Shown here in pieces: positions 37,659 to 45,254 of a stretch of 64,000 nt of DNA. The notes beneath the pieces were generated by a model. It saw only the letters and a program-made list of their open reading frames with translations. It was not told the origin of the DNA and searched no databases. Numbering within the stretch: the first letter of the stretch is position 1; each line of letters starts with the position of its first letter. The DNA is from Gemmatimonadota bacterium (GTDB lineage Bacteria; Gemmatimonadota; Gemmatimonadetes; Gemmatimonadales; Gemmatimonadaceae). The translations under genes and the position numbers were made by a program. The stretch lies in assembly GCA_020161135.1 (NCBI GenBank), contig JAIUOB010000002.1:124001-188000 (forward strand), read 5' to 3'.

Positions 37659-37801
37659 GGAACGACGGGAGCGGGACTGCGGGAGCGGGGCGACGGGAGC
37701 GCGGGACAACGGCGACCGCGGGTAGCACGGGAGCACCGTCGTCACCGTCGTCCCGCGGTCCCGCTCCCGTCGTTCCTCTTCCGCTCCTCCCGCTCCCGTG
37801 G
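37659..37801. repeat. Long intergenic palindrome A (26-bp arms, CGGGAGCGG-rich)
   Basis: The arm at 37659-37684 (GGAACGACGGGAGCGGGACT... ) pairs with 37751-37776 with one mismatch in 26. The 66-base interior holds a second copy of CGACGGGAGCG (37663 and 37691) and a shorter internal pairing (37701-37716 with about 37741-37756). The tail 37790-37801 is the complement of CCACGGGAGCGG, a word that also occurs in palindrome B at 47732-47743. It lies between an amidohydrolase gene and a B12-binding-type gene. No coding sequence seen. Confidence 0.8.
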
Positions 37802-37812
37802 TTTCCTATCGC

Positions 37813-38715
37813 ATGCGTACAATCTCCCTCCTCCCCGCGGCGACCGAGATGGTCGCCCTGCTCGGGGCCTCGGATCACCTCGTGGGCGTCACGCACGAAT
37901 GCGACTACCCCGACGTGGTCGCCTCGCGCGCGCGGGTGACGCGCAGTGCCCTGCCCGACACGCACGATCCGTCCGTCATCGACGCCGCGGTGCGCGCGCA
38001 GCATGCGTCGGGGCTCGCGCTGTTCACGCTGGACGAAGCGCGCATGCGGGCGTTGCATCCCGACCTGCTGCTCACCCAGGCGCTGTGCGACGTGTGCGCG
38101 GTGCGGGAGAGCGATGTGCGCGCGATCGCGGCACGCCTGTCACCGGAGCCGGCCGTCGTCACGCTCGGCGGCACGACGCTCGAGGGAGTGTACGCGGACA
38201 TTCGCGCCGTCGCGCACGCGCTGGACCTCGATGATGAAGCCGACGAATTGCTGGCCGGCCTGCAGGGGCGCGTGCGGCATGTGCACGAGGTGCTCAAGGC
38301 GGCGCAGGCGCCGCGACCGCGTGTCGCGCTCGTCGAGTGGACGTCGCCGGTGTATGCGGCCGGTCATTGGGGCCCCGAGCAGATCCGCCGCGCGGGGGGC
38401 ATCGATGTCGTGGGGGTGGCCGGCGCGCATTCGGTGCCGGTCGCGATGGACGCCCTCGTTGCCGCCGACCCCGAGATCGTCCTCTTTGCGCCGTGCGGCT
38501 ATTCGCTGCGCGCCGCGCGCGCCGAGGCCGAGCGGTGTCTGCAGCACGCCGACTGGCAATGGCTCGCCGGCCGCGCTGTCTGGGCGCTCGACGCCAACGG
38601 ACTCACGTCGCGCCCGGGCCCCCGCATCGTCGACGGCATCGAGGCGATGGCCAGCATCTTCGCACCGACCCTGTTCCCGCCCGTCAGCGCCGCCCACGCC
38701 GAGCGGGTGGCATAG
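37813..38715 (+). CDS. Cobalamin-binding / BtuF-like protein
   Basis: A 300-residue protein of the helical-backbone metal-receptor (class III binding protein) family: TISLLPAATEMVALLG, VGVTHECDYP, LLLTQALCDVCAVRESDV and EWTSPVYAAGHWGPEQIRRAGG. These match BtuF-type vitamin B12 binding proteins. No signal peptide is present, so this belongs to the cytosolic-looking BtuF-like group rather than the classic periplasmic receptor. The B12-dependent MetH in the window needs cobalamin, a loose connection. The ATG at 37813 is 11 bp after palindrome A. No BtuC or BtuD gene is nearby. Confidence 0.82.
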   Translation: MRTISLLPAATEMVALLGASDHLVGVTHECDYPDVVASRARVTRSALPDTHDPSVIDAAVRAQHASGLALFTLDEARMRALHPDLLLTQALCDVCAVRESDVRAIAARLSPEPAVVTLGGTTLEGVYADIRAVAHALDLDDEADELLAGLQGRVRHVHEVLKAAQAPRPRVALVEWTSPVYAAGHWGPEQIRRAGGIDVVGVAGAHSVPVAMDALVAADPEIVLFAPCGYSLRAARAEAERCLQHADWQWLAGRAVWALDANGLTSRPGPRIVDGIEAMASIFAPTLFPPVSAAHAERVA

Positions 38716-38720
38716 CACCT

Positions 38721-38750
38721 CTCCGCGCTTCCGCGCTCCGCGCCTCCGCG
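38721..38750. repeat. Short CTCCGCG array
   Basis: Four units of 7-8 bp (CTCCGCG, CTTCCGCG, CTCCGCG, CCTCCGCG) lie between the BtuF-like gene and the convergent TauE-like gene. Related words continue near 38780-38795. Confidence 0.55.
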
Positions 38751-38796
38751 TAGCAACCGCCGCGTCAGCGGCAGTCCCCCCTCCGCGCCGCCGCGT

Positions 38797-39153
38797 TCAC
38801 CCGAACCACAGCTTCCACGCCACGAACACCAGCAGCAGCGCGAAGCCTTTCTTCAGCATGCTGGCATCGAGATGGGTGCCCAGCATGGAGCCAAAGTAGG
38901 CGCCCACGGCCATGCCGGCGGTGATGAACAGGGCATCCCGCACCTGCAGGTGACCGGCGCGGTAGTACGTGATCGCGCCGACGGTCGCGCTGATCGGGAG
39001 CACGAGCGCCGCCAGCGAGGTGCCGGCCGCCTGTTGCGGTGGCATCTTGGCGAGGTAGATGAGCGCCGGCACGATGACCACGCCGCCGCCGATGCCGAAG
39101 AGTCCGGAGAGCGCGCCGGCGGCGAGGCCGATCGCGAGTAGCAGGAGAGTCAT
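38797..39153 (-). CDS. TauE/SafE family membrane protein (half-size)
   Basis: A 118-residue protein with four hydrophobic segments and the family motif GLFGIGGGVVIVPAL, followed by AAGTSLAALVLPISATVGAITYY. TauE/SafE proteins are anion exporters for sulfite or organosulfonates. Most have about 250 residues in two repeats; this one has a single repeat and may work as a dimer. A TAACGT box 6 nt before the ATG supports the start. It is divergent from the M42 peptidase gene (29 bp between starts). Confidence 0.87.
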   Translation of the reverse strand: MTLLLLAIGLAAGALSGLFGIGGGVVIVPALIYLAKMPPQQAAGTSLAALVLPISATVGAITYYRAGHLQVRDALFITAGMAVGAYFGSMLGTHLDASMLKKGFALLLVFVAWKLWFG

Positions 39154-39165
39154 GCCCGAACGTTA
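39154..39165 (-). promoter_or_regulatory. -10-like box for the TauE-like gene (probable leaderless start)
   Basis: On the minus strand TAACGT (39165-39160), then TCGGGC, then the ATG at 39153. It is part of a 29-bp divergent spacer that holds two such boxes, one per strand. Confidence 0.5.
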
Positions 39166-39170
39166 GCACC

Positions 39171-39182
39171 TATATTCGGGGG
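39171..39182 (+). promoter_or_regulatory. -10-like box for the M42 peptidase gene (probable leaderless start)
   Basis: TATATT (39171-39176), then CGGGGG, then the ATG at 39183. Same box and same spacing as at the two methionine genes. The GGGGG run could also act as a crude ribosome site but is too close to the ATG. Confidence 0.55.
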
Positions 39183-40262
39183 ATGCTCCCAGAGTCCTCC
39201 GTTGCCTTCCTCAAGCTGCTGCTCGACACGCCCGGTCCCTCGGGCTTCGAGAGCGCACCCGCGCGCGTGTGGCGCGCCGAAGCCGCGACCTTTGCCGCGA
39301 CGGTCCGTCCGGATGTCGTCGGCAACAGCCTCGCCACGGTCGAAGGAACGGGGGGCGCGACGGCCCCGACGATCCTGCTGGCCGGACACATCGACGAGAT
39401 CGGCCTCATCGTCACGCACATCGACGACAACGGGTTCGTGTACATCGACGCGATCGGCGGCTGGGACCCGCAGGTGCTCGTCGCGCAGCGCGTTCGCTTC
39501 CTGGGCCGCGAGGGCGACGTGTTCGGCGTCATCGGCAAGAAGCCGATCCACCTCATGAAGCCCGACGAGCGCGAGAAGGTCACGAAGCTCACCGACATGT
39601 GGGTGGACATCGGCGCGCGCAGCAAGGCCGAGGCGCGCGAGCGCCTCGAGGTCGGCGACGCGGGTGTCATCGACGCGCGGGCCATGGACTTCCCCAACGG
39701 GCGGCTCGTGTCGCGCAGCATCGACGACCGGATCGGCGCCTTCGTCGTGCTCGAGGCGCTGCGGCGCTACGCAGCGACGCCCGGCGTCGCGCGGGTGGTG
39801 GCCGCGGCCACGGCGCAGGAGGAGATCGGCTACAGCGGCGGCGGCGCGCGCGTCGCGGCGCAGAGCGTCGATGCCATCATGGCCATCGCCGTCGACGTCA
39901 CCTTCGCCACCGATCACCCGGGCGTGAAGAAGGAGGAGATCGGCGAGCACACCATCGGCGGCGGCCCCGTGCTCACGCGTGGCTCGGTCATCTCGCCGGT
40001 CGTGTACCGCCTGCTGTCGGACGCCGCGCGCCGACTCGAGATGCCGTTCTCCATTCACGCCGCCGGCCGTTTCACCAGCACGGATGCGGATGCGATGCAG
40101 CTCGCGCGCACGGGTGTCGCGACGGGGTTGGTGTCGATTCCCAACCGCTACATGCACTCGCCCAACGAGATGGTGTCGCTCGAGGACCTCGATCGCGCTG
40201 CGGACCTGCTGGCCGAGACCTGCCGCGCCGTGACCGCAGAGACCGACTTCACCGACCGCTGA
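39183..40262 (+). CDS. M42 family metallopeptidase (glutamyl aminopeptidase/endoglucanase-like)
   Basis: A 359-residue cytosolic aminopeptidase of the tetrahedral TET type. Metal and catalytic positions are visible: His69 in LLAGHIDEIG, Asp in SRSIDDRIGAF, the Glu pair in TAQEEIGYSGG, Asp in AVDVTFATD and the final His in RYMHSPNEMV. The PA-like insert GVIGKKPIHLM is typical. It removes N-terminal residues from peptides made by the proteasome or other proteases. Length is normal. The ATG is fixed by TATATT 6 nt upstream. Confidence 0.95.
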   Translation: MLPESSVAFLKLLLDTPGPSGFESAPARVWRAEAATFAATVRPDVVGNSLATVEGTGGATAPTILLAGHIDEIGLIVTHIDDNGFVYIDAIGGWDPQVLVAQRVRFLGREGDVFGVIGKKPIHLMKPDEREKVTKLTDMWVDIGARSKAEARERLEVGDAGVIDARAMDFPNGRLVSRSIDDRIGAFVVLEALRRYAATPGVARVVAAATAQEEIGYSGGGARVAAQSVDAIMAIAVDVTFATDHPGVKKEEIGEHTIGGGPVLTRGSVISPVVYRLLSDAARRLEMPFSIHAAGRFTSTDADAMQLARTGVATGLVSIPNRYMHSPNEMVSLEDLDRAADLLAETCRAVTAETDFTDR

Positions 40263-40289
40263 GCCGCCGCAGCACTGGACGCGGCGTCG

Positions 40290-41921
40290 TCAGGTGCGAT
40301 GGCGCCGCGCGGTGGCGGCCACGTCCGGGTCGGGGTCGTTGATGAGCGAATCGATGGCGGGTTGCACGGCGAGGCCGCGTGCCCGCACGAGCGCCTCGAT
40401 GGCGGCGACGCGCATCCAGGCCTCACGACGTGCCGTCTCCATCACGCCGTCCGGGCCGGCCGTGGCCGGCAGGGCGATGCGCAGCAGGCGCTGGATGGCA
40501 TCGGCGCTGCCCAACCGTCCGAGCGAGGCGAGCATCTCGAGCGCGACGTCCTCGTCGGTCTCGTGCTCGAGGGCCGCGGCCAGCCGCGCCGCCGGGGGCC
40601 GTACGCCGATGCCGGTCGTGCCGGCCGCGGAGGCGAGGCCGTAGGCCACCGCGGCGATGCGGCGCACCTCCGCCGCGCTGTCCTCGATGGCCGCGTGCAG
40701 CCCCTGCAGTGCGCGCGGGGTGCCCAGGCGCAGCAGCGCGCGCGCCACCGCGATGCGGAGACGCTCGTCGTCGCTCGTGAGCAGCGGCAGCAGCACGGCG
40801 TCGGCCTGTTCGACACCCATCTCGCCCAACAGCGCGACCACGTTGCGTACCACGTACCAGCGCGGATCGTGCACCTTCTCGAACAGCAGCGTCGCACCCA
40901 GATCGAGTGACACGACGCTGTCGAAGTACGCGCGACGGGTGGGCGAATCCTCGGCCTCCATGAGCTGCTGCACGAGGATGTCGACCGACAGCTCGCCGGC
41001 GCGCGCGAGCAGTTCGAGGAGGGGCAGCCGGTCGACCGCCTGCGGCACGCAGCGCGCGAGCAGTTCGAGGGTGCCGCGGCGCTGCATCCGGCGCAGCAGG
41101 CGTTCGAGGGCGAGGCGTCCCGGCCCTCCCCCCACGAGGTGCACCTGCGCCATCGCCGCGCGCACCACGCCCTCGAGGATGACGGCGTCGCCTCGCAGCT
41201 CGGCGTCGCCGATGAGGGGCAGGAGCTGGTCGACGGCGCGCATGGCCATGTCGTCGCTCGTGGCAGCGGCGAGGCGGGCCAGGGCCGACGCCACCGGTGA
41301 GCCGCTCGTGCCGTCGGCACCAGGCGCCGAGACCAACGCGATGCCGTCGGCCGGCGTCCCGCGCCCACGCGCCCGCGCCAGTTCGGCGGGCAGCACCAGC
41401 ACACTCCACGACCGCAGCAGCTCGCGCGGCATTCCCTCGGGCGCCACGCTGCTCATCGTGGTCGGCGTGTCGGTGAGCAGCGGCCCCTGCCGCGGTGCGC
41501 GGGCCAGCATCGCCGCCAGTGTCAGCAGCTCGCCGGGCGAGGCGCCCTGCCGCACCGCAATGCTCCCCACACCGAGCTGGTGGCAGCGCTGCACGAGCGC
41601 CTCCAGCACCGCGTCGGTGCGCGTGCTCGCGCGATCGGCCGCCTCCCCCTCGAAGATCAGGTCGCCGTCGACGAGGCGGCACAGCAGCGACGCCTCGCGC
41701 ACGCGCGCGACCACCAGCCGCACCGCGTCGCGCACACCGGGCACCGACAGCCAGTGGGCGTGCAACGCCTCTTCGTCCCGCGCCGCGCGCGCCTCGTCCG
41801 TGAGCGACTCGGCGCGCAACTGCTCGACGAGCCGTGCGAGCGCCCGCAGCGTGTCACGCATCGACGGGCCGTCGATGGGGACGGCCACGGGGGTGGCGCG
41901 GCGATAGCCCAGGGGTGCCAT
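40290..41921 (-). CDS. HEAT-repeat protein
   Basis: A 543-residue helical protein without signal peptide. Residues about 330-540 consist of HEAT/PBS-lyase-type repeats (RWYVVRNVVALLGEMGVEQA, LRIAVARALLRLGTPRALQ, VRRIAAVAYGLASA, REAWMRVAAIEALVRARG). The N-terminal 300 residues are helical and Leu/Arg-rich with no motif I recognise. Such proteins are usually binding scaffolds; the partner is unknown. The ATG at 41921 is supported by TATCTT 5 nt upstream. It is convergent with the M42 gene. Confidence 0.78.
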   Translation of the reverse strand: MAPLGYRRATPVAVPIDGPSMRDTLRALARLVEQLRAESLTDEARAARDEEALHAHWLSVPGVRDAVRLVVARVREASLLCRLVDGDLIFEGEAADRASTRTDAVLEALVQRCHQLGVGSIAVRQGASPGELLTLAAMLARAPRQGPLLTDTPTTMSSVAPEGMPRELLRSWSVLVLPAELARARGRGTPADGIALVSAPGADGTSGSPVASALARLAAATSDDMAMRAVDQLLPLIGDAELRGDAVILEGVVRAAMAQVHLVGGGPGRLALERLLRRMQRRGTLELLARCVPQAVDRLPLLELLARAGELSVDILVQQLMEAEDSPTRRAYFDSVVSLDLGATLLFEKVHDPRWYVVRNVVALLGEMGVEQADAVLLPLLTSDDERLRIAVARALLRLGTPRALQGLHAAIEDSAAEVRRIAAVAYGLASAAGTTGIGVRPPAARLAAALEHETDEDVALEMLASLGRLGSADAIQRLLRIALPATAGPDGVMETARREAWMRVAAIEALVRARGLAVQPAIDSLINDPDPDVAATARRHRT

Positions 41922-41932
41922 GCCGCAAGATA
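41922..41932 (-). promoter_or_regulatory. -10-like box for the HEAT-repeat gene (probable leaderless start)
   Basis: On the minus strand TATCTT (41932-41927), then GCGGC, then the ATG at 41921. Spacing is 5 nt, one less than the common form here. Confidence 0.45.
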
Positions 41933-41977
41933 GCCCCGGATGTCGCGACGGCGCGTGCGGGTGGCGAAGTTGCGGGC

Positions 41978-42922
41978 ATGCTCCACACGACGCCCGACAC
42001 CGTCACCGGCTTCTCGGCCACCACGAGTGTGCCGCTCTTCTGGCGCGCCGATGGTCCCGTCGATGCGCCGCCGCTCGTGCTGCTGCACGGCGGCCCGGGC
42101 GCGCACCACGACTACCTGTATCCGCAGCTGCTGGCGCTCGCGGCCACGCATCGCGTGTTCACGTACGACCAGCGTGGCGGTGGGCAATCGAAGACGGACG
42201 ACCCCACACCGGTCACCTGGCAGGTGCACGTCGCCGATCTCGCGCGGCTGCTGCAGGAGTGGCAACCGCAGGCGCCCGCACTGGCCGCGCCGGTCGTGGT
42301 GGGCTATTCGTGGGGCGCCCTGCTGGCGCTGCTCTACGCGGCCGCTACCACGCCGGGCGCGCTCCCCGACCACGGCGTGCCAGGCAGCGACCTTTTACCG
42401 CCGCGCGATCGCTGGCCCGCGCCCAGCCGGCTGGCGCTGCTGTCTCCGGCGCCCGTCACGCGCATCTGGCGCGACCAGTTCGAGGCCGCGTTGGCCGAGC
42501 GGCAGCGCGCCCCGGCCATCGCGGCGCTGCGCGACGCGCTGCGCGAATCGGGGCTGCGCGAGCGCGACCCCGAGGCGTACCGCCACCGCGCCTTCGAGCT
42601 CAGCGTGGCCGGCTACTTCGCCGACCCGGCCCGTGCCGTGTCACTCACACCCTTCCGTGTGACGGGCCGCGTCCAGCAGTCGGTGTGGGACAGCCTGGGC
42701 GTCTTCGACCTCACGGCGGCGCTGCACGCGGTGCGTCGTGGCGCAGCGACCCCGTCGCTCGTCGTGCATGGGTGGCAGGACCCCATTCCCATGGCGTCTG
42801 CCGCTGCCGTGGCCGAGTCGCTCGGGGCGTCGCTGGTGGCGCTCGAGGACTGCGGACACGTGCCGTACGTGGAGCGCCCCGCCGCCCTGTTCGAGGCGTT
42901 GGACGCGTTCCTCCCCGCCTGA
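41978..42922 (+). CDS. Alpha/beta hydrolase (proline-iminopeptidase-like)
   Basis: A 314-residue alpha/beta-hydrolase. The oxyanion-loop motif HGGPG (residues 37-41) and YDQRGGGQS are those of the S33 prolyl aminopeptidase group. The nucleophile is Ser111 in VGYSWGALL, and the Asp and His of the triad fit WQDPIP and CGHVPYVE. The lid region is short. It may cleave N-terminal proline or be a general esterase. The ATG at 41978 was chosen as the nearest to the conserved TVTGFSATTSVPLFW start. The next gene follows by 9 bp. Confidence 0.85.
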   Translation: MLHTTPDTVTGFSATTSVPLFWRADGPVDAPPLVLLHGGPGAHHDYLYPQLLALAATHRVFTYDQRGGGQSKTDDPTPVTWQVHVADLARLLQEWQPQAPALAAPVVVGYSWGALLALLYAAATTPGALPDHGVPGSDLLPPRDRWPAPSRLALLSPAPVTRIWRDQFEAALAERQRAPAIAALRDALRESGLRERDPEAYRHRAFELSVAGYFADPARAVSLTPFRVTGRVQQSVWDSLGVFDLTAALHAVRRGAATPSLVVHGWQDPIPMASAAAVAESLGASLVALEDCGHVPYVERPAALFEALDAFLPA

Positions 42923-42931
42923 TCTCTCCGC

Positions 42932-43387
42932 ATGCTCAGCTACGGTCCCGTCACGCAGACTCCGCTCGCGGTCCTCCAGGTCGATGACATGGAGGTGCGC
43001 GTCACACTGCACACCGTGTCCGATGGCGTCGAGTACCTCGGTCGCCTCTTCTTCGCCGAGCCGGGGTGGACCAACAACGGCATCCCCGATCGCGGCGTGG
43101 TCCCCGGGCGCACCCCGGCCGATGTCGAGGCCCGCGCGCGTGATCTGCGCCCCGAGGAGCTGGCCCAGCGGTGGCGGCGCGCGAATGCGGAGAAGCGACG
43201 CTTTCACGGCCTCCGTCACCTCACGCTCGAGTTCCTGTCGCGCGTGCGGTACATGAATCAGGTGGGCGTGAGCATGCGATCGGGGCTGCTCGACGCCGAT
43301 GGCGCCTCCCAGGAGCTCTTGCTCACCGAGCAGCAGATGATCGACGTGGTGCGCCAGATGCGACATCTCGCGGGCGTGGAGAGCTAG
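42932..43387 (+). CDS. Hypothetical protein, 151 residues
   Basis: I do not recognise a family. The protein starts with a beta-rich part (VLQVDDMEVRVTLHTVSDGVEY), has an aromatic LFFAEPGWTNNGIPDRG segment, and ends in charged helices (AEKRRFHGLRHLTLEFL, LLTEQQMIDVVRQMRHL). There is no signal peptide or membrane segment, so it is probably cytosolic. It lies 9 bp after the hydrolase gene and is probably cotranscribed with it. Confidence 0.7.
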   Translation: MLSYGPVTQTPLAVLQVDDMEVRVTLHTVSDGVEYLGRLFFAEPGWTNNGIPDRGVVPGRTPADVEARARDLRPEELAQRWRRANAEKRRFHGLRHLTLEFLSRVRYMNQVGVSMRSGLLDADGASQELLLTEQQMIDVVRQMRHLAGVES

Positions 43388-43434
43388 CGGCGACGCAGTC
43401 GCGGTGCGGGACGCCTCGCACTCCCGGCGTCGTG

Positions 43435-43446
43435 TAGATTTCCCGC
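43435..43446 (+). promoter_or_regulatory. -10-like box for polX (probable leaderless start)
   Basis: TAGATT (43435-43440), then TCCCGC, then the ATG at 43447. It is identical in box and spacing to the minus-strand element at 33623-33634. The preceding spacer also holds CGACGC/GCGTCG inverted words (43391-43396, 43427-43432). Confidence 0.5.
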
Positions 43447-45243
43447 ATGGATTGCCGCGCCGCTGCCCATGCGCTGACCCAGGTCGCCACGTTGCTCGAG
43501 CTGCACGGCGAGGATCGCTTCACCGTGCAGGCCATGCAGGGCGCGGCGCGCGCGGTCGCGGCGTGCGGCGATCGCGCCCTGGGCGAAGCGCTGCAGCGTG
43601 AGCTGGCGGCCGCCGACACCGTCGCGCCCGCAGCGCGCGCCGTGCTCGACGACCTCGCGGCGCACGAGGGCTCGTCGCTCCTCGAACGGCTGCAGGAAGA
43701 GACCCCCGAAGGGCTGCTCGAGATGCTGCGCATTCCCGGGCTGGGCCCTGCGCGGATCCGCGCCATTCACGACGGGCTGCACCTCGAGAGCGTGCAGGCG
43801 CTGGAGGAGGCCGCGCGCGATGGCCGACTCGCGGCGCTCCCGCGCTTCGGCGCGCGCACCGCTGATCGCGTCCTCAAGGGCATCGCCGACCTGCGCGACA
43901 CGGGCGCCTACGTGCTCTGGCATCACGCGCGGGCCGAAGCCGAGCGCTTTGCCGAGGCGGTGCGGGGGCACCCGGACGTGCTGCAGGTCGCCATTGCCGG
44001 TTCCATCCGGCGCCGCATGGAAGTGGTGCGCGACGTGGATCTCGTGGTCGCCGTGCGCGGTGCGCCCAGCACGGTCGCGGCGGCGCTAGGCCGACTCCGC
44101 GGCGTACGCGACGTGCTCTTCGGCAGCGGGCGCACCCTCACCGTGCGGCTCGAGCATGGCGTGCGGGTGGACCTCGCCTGCGTGCGCCCGGAGCAGTTCG
44201 CGTTGGCGCTGTGGCGCGCCACCGGCAGCGCCGCCCATGTGCAGCAGGTGGGGGCTCGCGCCGCCGCCCGGGGCCTCGTGCTGGGGGGTGACGAGCTGCG
44301 CGACGCGGATGGTGCCGTGGTCGCGATCCCCGACGAGGCGACGCTCTACGCCGTGCTCGACCTCGCCTACGTGCCGCCGGAGTTGCGCGAGGCGACGGAC
44401 GAAGTGGCGTTGGCCGCGCGCGGTGCGCTGCCCGCCCTGCTCGAGGAGTCGCAGCTCGTGGGGGCGCTGCACTGCCACTCGCAGTACAGCGACGGTGGCG
44501 CCACGATCGCCGAGATGGCCGAAGCGGCCCGCGGACGCGGCCTGCGCTACCTGGGCGTGTCGGATCACTCGCAGAGCAACACGTACGCCGGCGGATTGTC
44601 GCGGGATGCGATCGCGCGCCAGCACGACGAGATCGATGCACTGAACGAAGGCTACGCGAGCGCCGGCACCGACTTCCGCGTGCTCAAGGGCATCGAGGCG
44701 GACATCCTGCCGTGCGGTCGCGTGGACTACGACGGCGCGTTCCTCGATCGCTTCGACTTCGTGATCGGCTCGGTGCACACGCGCTATGGCCTGAATGCGC
44801 AGCAGATGACCGACCGCGTGCTCAAGGCACTCGACGATCCGCACATCACCATCCTCGGCCACCCGACGGGGCGGTTGCTGCTGACGCGGGAGCCGTACGC
44901 GATCGACCTCGAGGCCGTGATCGCGAAGGCGGGTGCCGTGGGCGTCGCCATCGAGCTCAACGCCGATCCCCATCGCCTCGACATCGACTGGCGGGCCTGC
45001 CGCATCGCGCGTGCGCACGGCACGCTGGTGAGCATCGGTCCCGATGCCCACTCGCCGGCGGGGTTCGAGAATCTCGAGATCGGCGTGGCGATGGCCCGCA
45101 AGGGCGGCCTCACCGCCGCCGACGTGCTCAACGCGCGCGACGTGCGCACCGTGCAGGCCTTCGCGCGCGCGCGACGCGACGGACGTGGCACGGACGCCGC
45201 GCGTGCGACCGACGCGGCGGTGCCTCGGCTGCGCGTGGTGTAA
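43447..45243 (+). CDS. polX: DNA polymerase/3'-5' exonuclease PolX (family X polymerase with PHP domain)
   Basis: A 598-residue repair polymerase with the usual bacterial PolX plan. The N-terminal helix-hairpin-helix region includes LLEMLRIPGLGPARIRAIH. The nucleotidyltransferase palm has IAGSIRRRMEVVRDVDLVV with the catalytic Asp pair and a third Asp in GVRVDLACV. The C-terminal PHP domain (from about residue 335) has LHCHSQYSDGGATIAEMA, GVSDHSQSN, FVIGSVHTRYG and IGPDAHSPAG metal ligands. It fills gaps in base-excision repair and removes 3' ends. The endonuclease III gene follows by 11 bp, a sensible repair pair. Confidence 0.95.
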   Translation: MDCRAAAHALTQVATLLELHGEDRFTVQAMQGAARAVAACGDRALGEALQRELAAADTVAPAARAVLDDLAAHEGSSLLERLQEETPEGLLEMLRIPGLGPARIRAIHDGLHLESVQALEEAARDGRLAALPRFGARTADRVLKGIADLRDTGAYVLWHHARAEAERFAEAVRGHPDVLQVAIAGSIRRRMEVVRDVDLVVAVRGAPSTVAAALGRLRGVRDVLFGSGRTLTVRLEHGVRVDLACVRPEQFALALWRATGSAAHVQQVGARAAARGLVLGGDELRDADGAVVAIPDEATLYAVLDLAYVPPELREATDEVALAARGALPALLEESQLVGALHCHSQYSDGGATIAEMAEAARGRGLRYLGVSDHSQSNTYAGGLSRDAIARQHDEIDALNEGYASAGTDFRVLKGIEADILPCGRVDYDGAFLDRFDFVIGSVHTRYGLNAQQMTDRVLKALDDPHITILGHPTGRLLLTREPYAIDLEAVIAKAGAVGVAIELNADPHRLDIDWRACRIARAHGTLVSIGPDAHSPAGFENLEIGVAMARKGGLTAADVLNARDVRTVQAFARARRDGRGTDAARATDAAVPRLRVV

Positions 45244-45254
45244 GGCCCGACGCC

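Noticed and set aside
37644-37812. Possible cobalamin riboswitch before the BtuF-like gene
   Set aside because: No B12-box sequence is visible; the spacer is accounted for by the CGGGAGCGG palindrome.
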